From Lujinxingia sediminis (GTDB lineage Bacteria; Myxococcota_A; Bradymonadia; Bradymonadales; Bradymonadaceae), in NCBI RefSeq assembly GCF_004005565.1, contig NZ_SADD01000001.1:992001-1056000 (forward strand): 64,000 nucleotides of DNA, given 5' to 3'. Below, piece after piece: positions 1-9,093 of this stretch. The position numbers were made by a program, and so were the translations under genes. Every line of letters begins with the position of its first letter. Position 1 is the first letter of the stretch. The notes beneath the pieces were generated by a model that was not told the DNA's origin, searched no databases, and saw only the letters and a list, made by a program, of their open reading frames with translations.

Positions 1-1
1 G

Positions 2-79
2 ATTGAAGCATGGGTTGTGGCGCTCGTGAGAGCTCTGCAGCGCAGACGCCCAGGGAAGGGCGAGCCGTCCCGGCTTTGA
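2..79 (+). CDS. C-terminal tail of an upstream gene, possibly mraZ
   Basis: A frame is open from the window edge to a TGA at 77-79, giving about 25 residues that begin IEAW and end in a basic stretch. In dcw clusters the gene before rsmH is normally mraZ, and MraZ proteins carry a (F/I)E-x-W stretch close to the C-terminus, so this could be its end. The fragment is too short to be sure; it could also be non-coding. Confidence 0.3.
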   Translation: MEAWVVALVRALQRRRPGKGEPSRL

Positions 80-130
80 GTTCAGCCGACGACGTGGCGG
101 CGTTTGTAGGTGCAGTCAGAGAGGTCGCCA

Positions 131-1096
131 GTGTCATCGAATCTTTATGCCAGTGACTACCACGCTCCGATCATGGTCGAGGAGGTGCTGCACTGGCTCA
201 ACGTCAAGCCCGGGGGCTTTTACGTCGATGGGACCGCCGGTGGTGGTGGGCACAGCGCGGCCATCCTCGATCGCAGCGCTCCCGACGGGCGCCTGGTCGC
301 CATCGATCGCGATCCGGAGGCGCTGAGCACCGTACGCGCACGCCTGGCCGAGCTGGCCGGTTCGCGTCTCACGCTTGTCAACGCCAACTATTCTCAGGCC
401 GCCGAGATCCTCGCCGAACGCGGAGAACTCGCCGACGGCTGGCTGGTCGACGCCGGGGTGAGTTCCCATCAGCTCGATGAGCCCTCGCGAGGCTTCAGCT
501 TTCAGCAGCCCGGCCCCCTGGACATGCGCATGGGCCCCGATGTGCCCACCCTTGCCGAATATCTGGAGTCGACCTCTCGAGAGGAGCTCGCCCGGGTGAT
601 CAAAGTCTACGGCGAAGTGCGTGGATCCTGGGGTGTGGCCGGCGCGATTCTGGGAGCCTTCTCCCGCGGAGAGCTTAAGTCCACCACCGATCTTGCCGAT
701 CTTGTGGCCTCAAAGCAGCGCGGAGGCTCGCGCAAGATTCACCCGGCCACGCTCGTCTTTCAGGCGCTTCGCATCGCGGTCAACCGCGAGCTGGAGCATC
801 TGGAGGCGGCTGTCCGCCAGATTCCAAACGTCGTCAAGCCCGGCGGGCGTGCGGTCTTTATGAGCTTTCATTCCCTCGAAGATCGCATCGTCAAGCACAC
901 CTTCCGAGAGCTCGCCGACCCGTGTACCTGCCCCCGCGATTTTCCGCAGTGTGCCTGCGGTAAAGAGCCTCTGGTGGAGGTGCTCACCCGTCAGTCGGTG
1001 GTCGCCGGCGACGAGGAAGTTCAAACAAACCCCCGCGCCCGGAGCGCGCGTTTGCGCGCGCTGACGGTGTTGCCCCATACACGCAGCGATGTGTGA
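131..1096 (+). CDS. rsmH: 16S rRNA (cytosine-N4)-methyltransferase RsmH (MraW)
   Basis: RsmH uses S-adenosylmethionine to methylate N4 of C1402 in 16S rRNA. The 321-residue product has the family length. It shows HAPIM at 11-15, the SAM-binding DGTAGGGGH at 33-41, AIDRDPEA around 60, and the C-terminal FHSLEDRIVK with the Cys-rich CTCPRDFPQCAC segment typical of the family. I chose the GTG at 131 because AGAGAGG lies six bases upstream; an in-frame GTG at 110 has no such site and adds seven residues. It is the first complete gene of the dcw cluster and is followed at once by an ftsL-like gene. Confidence 0.95.
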   Translation: MSSNLYASDYHAPIMVEEVLHWLNVKPGGFYVDGTAGGGGHSAAILDRSAPDGRLVAIDRDPEALSTVRARLAELAGSRLTLVNANYSQAAEILAERGELADGWLVDAGVSSHQLDEPSRGFSFQQPGPLDMRMGPDVPTLAEYLESTSREELARVIKVYGEVRGSWGVAGAILGAFSRGELKSTTDLADLVASKQRGGSRKIHPATLVFQALRIAVNRELEHLEAAVRQIPNVVKPGGRAVFMSFHSLEDRIVKHTFRELADPCTCPRDFPQCACGKEPLVEVLTRQSVVAGDEEVQTNPRARSARLRALTVLPHTRSDV

Positions 1097-1107
1097 TCAG
1101 GAGTTGT

Positions 1108-1464
1108 ATGAAGTCCCCTATCATTGGCGCGCTTCGCGATCTGGTTGAAGTCTCCAAAGTGCTGGTGCTCGTCGGGGTGCCTGGCGCGCTCTTGCTTTTT
1201 CATGTCTGGCAGGAGTACCAGATCACGCAGACCGGCTATGCGATCGCTGAGGTTACTGAGGAGCACCGCGAGCTGCTCGAAGAGCATAAGCGGCTGACCG
1301 TCGAAGCCAGCATGCATGGTCGCGCCGACCTGGTTGCGCAGACCGCGCGCGAACAGTTTGGGCTGGAGCCGGCGCGCCCCGAACAGGTCATTGTCATTGA
1401 CCTCGAAGCTGGAGATCGTCAGGAGCACGCCGCGCTCTTCGATGGGAGCACCGCGACCCGCTGA
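1108..1464 (+). CDS. ftsL: FtsL-like divisome protein
   Basis: A 118-residue bitopic protein: a short N-terminus, one membrane helix at about 17-34, then a heptad-like helical region rich in Glu, Leu and His (about 45-85). That architecture, and the position between rsmH and ftsI, are those of FtsL, which joins FtsQ/FtsB and activates FtsW-FtsI in septal wall synthesis. FtsL diverges too fast to be named by sequence motifs, so the call rests on topology and context. The ATG at 1108 has AGGAG just upstream; a GTG at 1093 would overlap the rsmH stop. Confidence 0.8.
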   Translation: MKSPIIGALRDLVEVSKVLVLVGVPGALLLFHVWQEYQITQTGYAIAEVTEEHRELLEEHKRLTVEASMHGRADLVAQTAREQFGLEPARPEQVIVIDLEAGDRQEHAALFDGSTATR

Positions 1465-1497
1465 CGCGCGCGATATCTGGCCGCCTGGAGCACGACA

Positions 1498-3567
1498 ATG
1501 GAGCACATCAATGAGCCGCGAGAGCGCTTCTGGCTGAAGGCGCGCTTTTTGATGGTGGGGGTCTTCTTTACGCTGGGGTTTGTGGCGGTTGCCGGTCGAG
1601 TCTACTACCTGCAGACCGTCGAGTCGGAGGCCTTGCAGGAACGCGCGGCGATTGAATGGAACCGCGAGGTCGTCAAACAGGCGCGTCGCGGCGATATCGT
1701 CGATCGCAATGGTGCCGAGCTGGCCGTTTCCGTCGAAGTTCCCAGCATTCATGCCAATCCCCGACGCATCGACAACCCGGATCGGGTTGCTCGCCAGCTG
1801 CAACCTCACCTGAAGCTGAGTTATGACGAGCTGGTCGCGCGCTTGAGTCGAAACTCGAGCTTTGTGTGGCTGGAGCGCCAGTCGCGTCCGAGTGCTGCCG
1901 AGGCGATCCGCAGCCTGGACATCACCGGGGTTCACATCACCCGGGAGTACAAGCGCTACTACCCCTTGCGTGAGATCGCCGGGCAGCTGGTGGGCTTTGT
2001 CGGCATCGATGGCCAGGGGCTGGAGGGGCTGGAGCGGCAGCTCGACCGCACGCTTGCCGGCGGCACCTATGAGATGCGCGTGACGCGCGACGCCAGCGGG
2101 CGCGCGATGCTTTTGAGCGATGCGCCGCAGTTCGGAAAGTTTGAAGGTCACAGCGTTCGCCTGACCATCGATGAGAAGATCCAGCGCGTCGCCGAACAGG
2201 CGCTCGCCGACCAGGTTAGCGAGTTTGAGGCCAAAGGCGGCTGGGCGGTCGCCATGGATGTACACACGGGTGATATCCTGGCACTGGCCAACACCCCGGG
2301 CTTCGACCCCAACCGCTTTCGCGACCATACCAGCTCGGATTGGCGCCTGCGATCGGTGACCGATACCTTTGAGCCGGGCTCGGTCTTCAAGCCCTTCGTT
2401 CTGGCGGCCGCACTTCAGGAGCAGGCCACCTCCCTGGATAAGGTCTACGATATTGAGGACGGTCGCATGCAGATCGGCCGAAATGTCATCCGCGACACCA
2501 AGCGCCGCGATGAACTCACTCCCGCAGAGATTATGCAGGTCTCCAGTAACGTGGGCATCTACAAGGTCGCGCAGGAGATCGGTAAAGAGACGCTCTACGA
2601 CTATATTCGCGCCTTTGGTTTTGGTCAGCGCACCGATGTGGGACTTCGCGGCGAACAGCCCGGGCTTGTGTGGCCGGCTGACCGCTGGCCGGAGATCACT
2701 TTTGCCAACGTCTCCTTCGGCCAGGGGTTGACCACCACTCCGATGCAACTCGCCGCGGGAACCGCCGCGCTGGCCAATGGCGGACTTCTGATGAAGCCCC
2801 GCATCATCGACGCGGTGCTCGACCGCGACGGCAGTATCGTCGAGCGCGAAGAGCCCACGCTTGTGCGCCGGGTCGTCTCCGAGCAGGTCGCCGAGCAGGT
2901 CTCCTGGGCGATGTCCCTTGTCACCATTAAGGGAGGTACCGGAACCAGGGGGGCGATTCCGCACGTGACCGTTGCTGCAAAGACGGGCACCGCGCAGAAG
3001 GTCAACCCGGAGACGCGCCGCTACGATCCGGATATGTGGATCGCAGGTTTCGTGGGTTACGCTCCGGCCGAGTCACCGGAGGTTGCCGTGGTGGTCTTTA
3101 TCGATGAGCCGCAAAAGACCCACTACGGCGGCGTTGTGGCTGGACCGGCCTTTGCGCGCATTACGGCCGAGGCGCTGCGCGTGCGCGGGATCATGCCACT
3201 GCCGCCCGATGCGCGTTTCCAACTTCAAGAGGAGCCGCCCGAGGCGCTCGCCAGCCAGGCCGCAGCCCCGGCACCGCAGCATGTGGTGACCCTGCCAACG
3301 ATGCGTGTCCTCGATCCGACCGTGGATGAGGTGGCCGAGGGGCAATTGCCCAACTTCACCGAGCTTACACTTCGTCAGGCGATCGATCGTGCCCGGGAGT
3401 TCGGGTTCGTGCCCCAGGTCACCGGTTGGGGGCGCGTGATCAATCAGGATCCACCACCGGGAACACCGCTGGAGGAGGTCGCGGCGCTCAACCTTGCGCT
3501 TGCGCCCGGAGGCAGGCATGGAATGCTGGCCGAGGAACCCTCGGCAGGTGGACGGGATCAGCAGTGA
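1498..3567 (+). CDS. ftsI: Penicillin-binding protein 3-type transpeptidase FtsI with C-terminal PASTA domain
   Basis: Septal class B PBP of 689 residues. One membrane anchor lies near 15-37, followed by the RGDIVDRNG dimerisation-domain motif near 70. The transpeptidase motifs are S295-V-F-K298 (acylated serine), S349-S-N and K495-T-G. A PASTA-like domain occupies about 615-670, beginning LPNFTELT and containing the INQDPPPGT turn. Enterobacterial FtsI lacks PASTA, while spore-formers (SpoVD) and several deltaproteobacterial lineages have it. It lies between ftsL and murE in the usual order. GGAG precedes the ATG by seven bases. Confidence 0.96.
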   Translation: MEHINEPRERFWLKARFLMVGVFFTLGFVAVAGRVYYLQTVESEALQERAAIEWNREVVKQARRGDIVDRNGAELAVSVEVPSIHANPRRIDNPDRVARQLQPHLKLSYDELVARLSRNSSFVWLERQSRPSAAEAIRSLDITGVHITREYKRYYPLREIAGQLVGFVGIDGQGLEGLERQLDRTLAGGTYEMRVTRDASGRAMLLSDAPQFGKFEGHSVRLTIDEKIQRVAEQALADQVSEFEAKGGWAVAMDVHTGDILALANTPGFDPNRFRDHTSSDWRLRSVTDTFEPGSVFKPFVLAAALQEQATSLDKVYDIEDGRMQIGRNVIRDTKRRDELTPAEIMQVSSNVGIYKVAQEIGKETLYDYIRAFGFGQRTDVGLRGEQPGLVWPADRWPEITFANVSFGQGLTTTPMQLAAGTAALANGGLLMKPRIIDAVLDRDGSIVEREEPTLVRRVVSEQVAEQVSWAMSLVTIKGGTGTRGAIPHVTVAAKTGTAQKVNPETRRYDPDMWIAGFVGYAPAESPEVAVVVFIDEPQKTHYGGVVAGPAFARITAEALRVRGIMPLPPDARFQLQEEPPEALASQAAAPAPQHVVTLPTMRVLDPTVDEVAEGQLPNFTELTLRQAIDRAREFGFVPQVTGWGRVINQDPPPGTPLEEVAALNLALAPGGRHGMLAEEPSAGGRDQQ

Positions 3568-3578
3568 GGCCAGCGTCG

Positions 3579-5144
3579 ATGAAGTTGAACGAAGTTGTAC
3601 AAGCATTAAAAGAGCAGGGCGTGCGGCTGCGCAGTGGCGCGGCCGAAGTCGCTCTGAGCGCCCTGACGCAGGACTCGCGTCAGGTTTCAGCCGGTACGCT
3701 CTTTGTCGCGGTGCGCGGCGAGCATTTTGATGGTCATGCGTTTGTCGAAAAGGCCATCGCGCAAGGCGCCGCAGCGGTGCTTGTCGATGACGACTATGAC
3801 ACCTCGGCGCTCACCTGCCCGGTGCTAAGCGCGCCGGATACCCGCGCCATTCTTGGCCATCTGGGGGCGGCCTTCTACGCGCACCCCTCCCGCGCGTTGG
3901 ACGTGGTCGGAGTAACCGGCACCAACGGCAAGACCACCGTTTCGTATCTGGTGGAAGCCATCGCGCGCGAGGCCGGCCGCGAGGTTGGTGTCATTGGCAC
4001 CATCAATAACCGTTGGAAGGGCCGGGTGGAGCCCACCGTCAACACCACACCTGACGGGTTGGCGCTGCATCGACGACTCAGGGACATGGCCGATGACGGG
4101 GTCGATCTTGTGATCATGGAGATTTCCAGCCATGGCCTCGCGCTCGGACGCGTTGACGGGGTGGCCGTAGACGTGGCGATCTTTACCAACCTCACCCGCG
4201 ATCATCTCGACTTTCATAAGACGATGGAGGCCTACCGCGACGCCAAGCGGCTGCTCTTTACGCGGGTGCTGCCCCAACGCATGGATGTTCAGGGTGTGCC
4301 GGGAGCGGCCATCATCAACATCGACGACGTCGAGGGAAAGACGCTCGCTGCACTTCTTTCCGATGACCCGCGTCTTGATGTGACCACCTACGGAGCGAGT
4401 AAGGGGGCAGTGATGGAACACAACGGGCGTGCCGCGACCTCCCAGCTCCGGGCAACCGACGTACAGATGCGCATCGACGGAACCTCGCTGACCCTCGCAT
4501 CGCCAGACGCGGAGCTTCCCATTGAGACGTCACTTCATGGCGAGTTCAATGTCTCCAACATTCTGGCAGCCGCCGGTGCGGCGCACGCGCTGGGCATCGC
4601 CGATGAGGCGATCGCCGCAGGATTGCGCAACCTCTCCGGGGTGCGCGGGCGGCTGCAGCGCGTCGAAGGCCCCGAGGGCACCCCGGCAGTTTTTGTCGAT
4701 TACGCCCACACTCCCGATGCGCTTGAGCGTGTGCTCACGACGCTTCGCCCGATGGTCGCGGGCAGGCTTCGGGTGGTTTTCGGCGCCGGTGGTGACCGCG
4801 ACCGAGACAAGCGCGCCCCGATGGGGCGCATCGCCTCGGAGCTCGCGGACCACGTCATCATCACCTCCGACAATCCCCGCTCCGAAGAGCCCGGGGCGAT
4901 CGTTGCGCACATTCTGCAAGGGGTGCTCTCACGGGCCGGCCTTGAGGTGGAGGCAGTGGTCGATCGCCAGGCGGCGATCGAAAACGCCGTCGGCAACGCC
5001 GCGCCTGACGACGTCGTCCTCATCGCTGGCAAGGGGCACGAAACCTATCAGGAGATCGCCGGGGTGCGCCGTCATTTCGATGACGCCGCGCTCGCTGCGG
5101 CCCTCCTGAAGGCCCGGGCGCCGGCGGCCAGGGGGAGGTCATGA
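3579..5144 (+). CDS. murE: UDP-MurNAc-L-Ala-D-Glu:meso-diaminopimelate ligase MurE
   Basis: Adds the third residue of the stem peptide in the cytoplasm using ATP. The 521-residue product has the Mur-ligase P-loop G114-T-N-G-K-T119 and D431-N-P-R434, the motif that marks meso-diaminopimelate rather than lysine specificity. The ATG at 3579 is preceded by GAGG, which overlaps the ftsI stop; a GTG at 3564 overlapping that stop is an alternative. The long upstream reading frame back to 3426 lies inside ftsI and is not used. Its end overlaps the murF start (ATGA), implying translational coupling. Confidence 0.96.
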   Translation: MKLNEVVQALKEQGVRLRSGAAEVALSALTQDSRQVSAGTLFVAVRGEHFDGHAFVEKAIAQGAAAVLVDDDYDTSALTCPVLSAPDTRAILGHLGAAFYAHPSRALDVVGVTGTNGKTTVSYLVEAIAREAGREVGVIGTINNRWKGRVEPTVNTTPDGLALHRRLRDMADDGVDLVIMEISSHGLALGRVDGVAVDVAIFTNLTRDHLDFHKTMEAYRDAKRLLFTRVLPQRMDVQGVPGAAIINIDDVEGKTLAALLSDDPRLDVTTYGASKGAVMEHNGRAATSQLRATDVQMRIDGTSLTLASPDAELPIETSLHGEFNVSNILAAAGAAHALGIADEAIAAGLRNLSGVRGRLQRVEGPEGTPAVFVDYAHTPDALERVLTTLRPMVAGRLRVVFGAGGDRDRDKRAPMGRIASELADHVIITSDNPRSEEPGAIVAHILQGVLSRAGLEVEAVVDRQAAIENAVGNAAPDDVVLIAGKGHETYQEIAGVRRHFDDAALAAALLKARAPAARGRS

Positions 5145-6610
5145 GCACGCTTCGACTCGCAACCTGGCCCCTCGAGAAGATCGCAGAGAAAGCGGGGGCG
5201 CAGTTGCACGGCTGGCGCGATGGACGCGTGAGCGGCGTCAGTACGGACACCCGTTCCATCGCTCCCGGAGCGCTTTTTGTGGCGCTGCGCGGCGAGCGCT
5301 TCGACGGACACCGTTTTGTCGAAAGCGCCTTTGAGCGCGGCGCCAGCGCGGCGCTCGTCGATGCCGCCTGGTGGGGCGACTACGCCGACCCCGATGGCGC
5401 CCAGATGTTTTTTGTGGTCGACGACACGCTCAACGCTCTCGCGCGTCTGGGGCACGCCCTCTGGCAGGAGGCCACGGCCGAGGGCCTGCACACCGTCGCA
5501 GTGACCGGCTCCAACGGAAAAACGACCACCAAGGAGCTCCTTTCGGCGCTGTGGTCGACCCGAGGCAAGGTCTGGGCGACACCCGGAAACTTAAACAATC
5601 ACATCGGGGTTCCCCTCACCCTCTGCGCGCTGCCCGTCGACTGCGACCACCTCATCTGCGAGATGGGGGCGAACCATATCGGTGAGATCGCCCATCTGGT
5701 GCGCCTTGCGCCGGGATCCGCCCGTGTGATCACCTCGATCGGCAGCGCTCATCTGGAGGGTTTTGGCTCCATGGAGGGCATTCGCCGCGGGAAGTCCGAG
5801 ATCTTTGAGCATTCCGATGCTGACTCCCACGCGGTCTTTCCCTTTAGTGAAAAAGATGAACTGGTACTTGAGGGTTTTTCCGGAACAAGGTGGACTTTCG
5901 GGCATCAGGAGGGCGCGCGGGTGCGCGTCGTCTCACTTCGAGAGCGCGCGCCTGGGGAACCTTCAGGTATGACTGTAGGTCTTGAAGTGGATTCTAGAGA
6001 GCTCACCCTGTCGCTTCCCTTGCTGGGGATGCACAATGCGACCAACCTCGCTGCGGCGCTGGCGACGCTGGCGGCCAACGGGGTAGAGCTCGATGAGTCC
6101 CTTCTCAACGAGGCACTTGCCCGGCTGGTCTTGCCGGGAGGACGCTTTCGTCAGCTTGTGGTCCAGGGCGTGCACATCCTCGATGATGCCTACAACGCCA
6201 ACCCTTCCAGTGTACGCGCCTCGGTGGAAGCGTTTGAGCGCTGGGCGGCCGCCCGTGACTGTCAGGGGCGCTACGCGGTGCTCGGCGAGATGTTGGAGCT
6301 TGGCGAGGGTGCCGCCGGCGCGCACGCGGAGCTTGCGCGGTGGGTGGCGCTTCGCCCGTCCATCGACGGGCTGGCCTTCGTAGGAGGCTTCTCGGAGCTG
6401 ATGGCTCGGAGCGCCCTTGAGGTGCGCTCGGAGCTCGATGTGTGCGCCTTCTCCTCGATTACCCGAGAACTGACCGACTGGGTTGGAGCCCGACAGGGCA
6501 GTGCCGTGCTTCTCAAAGGCAGCCGGGGAGGTCGCCTGGAGACCATCGTCGACGCTCTCACGAACGACCCCGCGTCTGGCTCGCCGGGCCCAAACTCTAG
6601 CGAGGCATAA
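5141..6610 (+). CDS. murF: UDP-MurNAc-tripeptide:D-Ala-D-Ala ligase MurF
   Basis: Final cytoplasmic amino-acid ligase of peptidoglycan precursor synthesis, joining D-Ala-D-Ala to UDP-MurNAc-tripeptide. The 489-residue protein has the P-loop G123-S-N-G-K-T128, the CEMGANHIGEI segment and LDDAYNANPSS, both typical of MurF. Its start overlaps the murE stop by four bases. The mraY gene follows after three bases. The D-Ala-D-Ala substrate would come from ddl about 5 kb downstream in the same cluster. Confidence 0.95.
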   Translation: MSTLRLATWPLEKIAEKAGAQLHGWRDGRVSGVSTDTRSIAPGALFVALRGERFDGHRFVESAFERGASAALVDAAWWGDYADPDGAQMFFVVDDTLNALARLGHALWQEATAEGLHTVAVTGSNGKTTTKELLSALWSTRGKVWATPGNLNNHIGVPLTLCALPVDCDHLICEMGANHIGEIAHLVRLAPGSARVITSIGSAHLEGFGSMEGIRRGKSEIFEHSDADSHAVFPFSEKDELVLEGFSGTRWTFGHQEGARVRVVSLRERAPGEPSGMTVGLEVDSRELTLSLPLLGMHNATNLAAALATLAANGVELDESLLNEALARLVLPGGRFRQLVVQGVHILDDAYNANPSSVRASVEAFERWAAARDCQGRYAVLGEMLELGEGAAGAHAELARWVALRPSIDGLAFVGGFSELMARSALEVRSELDVCAFSSITRELTDWVGARQGSAVLLKGSRGGRLETIVDALTNDPASGSPGPNSSEA

Positions 6611-6613
6611 GCC

Positions 6614-7753
6614 ATGCTTTTTGAACTCTTCTTCATGCTCAAAGACGAATTCTCCTGGCTGAACGTCTTTCGCTACGTCAGCTTCCGGGTGGTCGCCACG
6701 ATGCTCACCTCCCTGATGGTGAGCTTTTTGCTCTATCCCTGGTTTATCCGAAAACTGCAGGCGCAGCAGATTGGCCAGGTCATCCGCGACGACGGACCGC
6801 AATCTCACTTCAGTAAGGCCGGCACGCCTACGATGGGTGGGGTACTGATCCTCTTTGCTGTGGTCGTCTCGACGCTGCTCTGGGCCGACCTGAAGAATCC
6901 CTACGTGGGGGTCGTCCTGGGGGTGACGGTGTGTTTTGCCGTGGTCGGTTTTTTCGATGACTACATGAAGATCCGCGGCCGCTCCAGCGCCGGACTCAGC
7001 GGTAAGGCGCGCCTGGGCATCGAGTTTGCGGTTGTGCTCGCGATGATGCTCTTGATGTTCAAGAGCAACGTCTTCAGCTACTCCACAGAGCTCTACCTGC
7101 CCTTTGTGAGCACCGAGAAGTTCAGTCTGACCTTGCCCCTGTGGGTCTACGTGCCTTTTGCGATGCTGGTCGTCGTGGGCACGGCCAACGCGGTGAACCT
7201 CACCGATGGCCTTGATGGCCTGGCGATCGGCCCGGTGATTATCGCTGCAGGAACGTTTTTGATCCTGGCCTGGAGCACAGCCACGGTTCTCCACTACACC
7301 GAGGTGATCGACGGGGTGCAGGTGGTCTCGCGCTTCGATGTCGCAAAATACCTGATGATCCCGAAGGTTGAGGGCGTTCAGGAACTGGCCATCTTCTGCG
7401 CGGCCATCATCGGCGCCGGGGTGGGCTTTCTCTGGTACAACTCGTTCCCGGCTCAGGTCTTTATGGGCGATGTGGGAAGTCTATCCCTGGGCGGCGCACT
7501 CGGCACGCTGGCAGTGGTCACCAAGCATGAGCTGCTCTCGACGATCATCTTCGGCATCTTTCTGGTGGAGGCGCTCAGCGTCATCACGCAGACCACGAGC
7601 TACAAGCTCACCGGAAAGCGCGTCTTCCGTATGGCGCCGATTCATCACCACTTTGAGATGAAGGGCTGGCCAGAGCCCAAGATTATTGTGCGCTTCTGGA
7701 TCATCGCCATTATGCTCAGCCTGGTGGCACTGGCGAGTCTGAAGCTGCGTTGA
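6614..7753 (+). CDS. mraY: Phospho-MurNAc-pentapeptide translocase MraY
   Basis: Integral membrane enzyme that transfers phospho-MurNAc-pentapeptide to undecaprenyl phosphate, making lipid I. The 379-residue sequence is strongly hydrophobic, with about ten predicted helices, and holds the family blocks GTPTMGG, FFDDYMKI, NLTDGLDGLA and HHHFEMKGW. The two Asp of FFDDY and the LTDGLDG Asp are the expected Mg-site residues. In most dcw clusters murD would follow; here ftsW is next, 57 bases downstream. Confidence 0.97.
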   Translation: MLFELFFMLKDEFSWLNVFRYVSFRVVATMLTSLMVSFLLYPWFIRKLQAQQIGQVIRDDGPQSHFSKAGTPTMGGVLILFAVVVSTLLWADLKNPYVGVVLGVTVCFAVVGFFDDYMKIRGRSSAGLSGKARLGIEFAVVLAMMLLMFKSNVFSYSTELYLPFVSTEKFSLTLPLWVYVPFAMLVVVGTANAVNLTDGLDGLAIGPVIIAAGTFLILAWSTATVLHYTEVIDGVQVVSRFDVAKYLMIPKVEGVQELAIFCAAIIGAGVGFLWYNSFPAQVFMGDVGSLSLGGALGTLAVVTKHELLSTIIFGIFLVEALSVITQTTSYKLTGKRVFRMAPIHHHFEMKGWPEPKIIVRFWIIAIMLSLVALASLKLR

Positions 7754-7810
7754 GGCTCGCCGCCGCTCTCTTCGTAAATCGATGACCGACGCCATGGCCA
7801 CGGAGGGCTC

Positions 7811-9076
7811 ATGTCGAGCGATCTTCTCTCACATCTGACGCGTCAGAAAAGCCGCGGGGCCAGCGGCTCGCTCGCCGCCGACGGTGAGCGCCGCTGGGAC
7901 ATCTGGCTGCTCTTCTTCGTAGGGGCCCTGGTGACCTACGGGCTGGTCATGCTCTATTCGGCCAGCGCCGTGATGGCCAGCCAGCGCATGGCTGCTCATA
8001 ACGTGCTTTTGTGGAGTCAGACCCAAAAAATAGTGCTCGGGGTGGGGCTTCTGATCTTCGCGTTGCAGTTCGACTATCGCTGGTACAAGCGTCTGGTCTA
8101 TCCGATTTTGCTCGGGACCGTGCTGCTGCTGATCCTTGTGACCATTCCCGGGATCGGGGTGGTGCAAAATGGCGCCCGGCGTTGGTTTAGCCTGGGCGGG
8201 CTCTCGTTTCAGCCAGCTGAAGTCGCCAAGCTCACCGCGGTGATCTTCATGGCCTATTCCGTGAGCAAAAAAGCCAAACGCATGGGCTCATTTACCATCG
8301 GTTTTTTGCCACACCTGGTCATCATCGGGTTGATGGTCGGCCTGCTGATGTTGCAGCCCGACTTCGGCAGCTCGGTCATCCTCATCAGCATGATGATGTT
8401 GCTGCTCTTTGTTAGCGGCGCGCGCTTCTCCTACCTGCTGGTGATGACCCTGTGTGGGGCTGGCCTGGCGTATGTCGCGATCAGTAACAGCGAGTATCGC
8501 ATGAAGCGGATCCTGGCCTTCCTCGACCCGTGGAGTCACCGCCAGGATATCGGCTACCAGATCAGTGAGTCACTGATTGCCATCGGCGCCAGCGGGCTCT
8601 CGGGCCGGGGGCTTGGCAACGGTGCTGGCAAGCTGGGCTACGTCCCCGAGCTCTGGAATGACTTTATCGGCACGATCATCGCCGAGGAGCTCGGGTTTGT
8701 CGGTGTCGTCGTGCTCCTCTCGCTCTTTATCGGCATGCTCTGGCGCGGCTACCGGGTGGCGTTTAACGCCGTGGATGCGTTTGGAATGTACCTGGCCTTT
8801 GGCATCACCTCGCTCTTCGCCCTGCAGGGTATGGCCAACCTTTTTGTGGTTACCGGTATGCTGCCCACCAAGGGGCTGACCTTGCCCTTTGTGTCGTTCG
8901 GGGGCACCTCGATGATCATCAGCCTCTTTGCGATTGGCATCGTCCTCAACATCTCCCGCAACGATGAAGACACCTGGGAGGAGGAGCGCGATCATCGCGC
9001 CGCGCGCCGCGAGGAGAAGCGTTGGGAGCGCAAGCGCCGCAACATCCTCAAGCGCCGCGATGATCTTCGAAGCTGA
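7811..9076 (+). CDS. ftsW: Septal peptidoglycan glycosyltransferase FtsW
   Basis: SEDA-family polymerase that works with FtsI in septal wall synthesis. The 421-residue protein has multiple membrane helices, the signature FQPAEVAKL, the GRGLGNG loop and the late PFVSFGG-TS block. The C-terminus is a charged tail of about 40 residues rich in Arg and Glu (EERDHRAARREEKR), longer than usual and presumably cytoplasmic. GGAGGGC precedes the ATG. A second SEDA protein, rodA, is encoded at about 38.4 kb next to PBP2; the ftsI versus mrdA neighbours tell the two apart. Confidence 0.95.
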   Translation: MSSDLLSHLTRQKSRGASGSLAADGERRWDIWLLFFVGALVTYGLVMLYSASAVMASQRMAAHNVLLWSQTQKIVLGVGLLIFALQFDYRWYKRLVYPILLGTVLLLILVTIPGIGVVQNGARRWFSLGGLSFQPAEVAKLTAVIFMAYSVSKKAKRMGSFTIGFLPHLVIIGLMVGLLMLQPDFGSSVILISMMMLLLFVSGARFSYLLVMTLCGAGLAYVAISNSEYRMKRILAFLDPWSHRQDIGYQISESLIAIGASGLSGRGLGNGAGKLGYVPELWNDFIGTIIAEELGFVGVVVLLSLFIGMLWRGYRVAFNAVDAFGMYLAFGITSLFALQGMANLFVVTGMLPTKGLTLPFVSFGGTSMIISLFAIGIVLNISRNDEDTWEEERDHRAARREEKRWERKRRNILKRRDDLRS

Positions 9077-9093
9077 ATGCTCTTCTCCTTCCA

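Noticed and set aside
1021-2964. 647-codon open frame on the minus strand opposite ftsL and ftsI
   Set aside because: It mirrors strongly supported plus-strand genes, has a composition typical of antisense GC-rich frames, and shows no recognisable motif.
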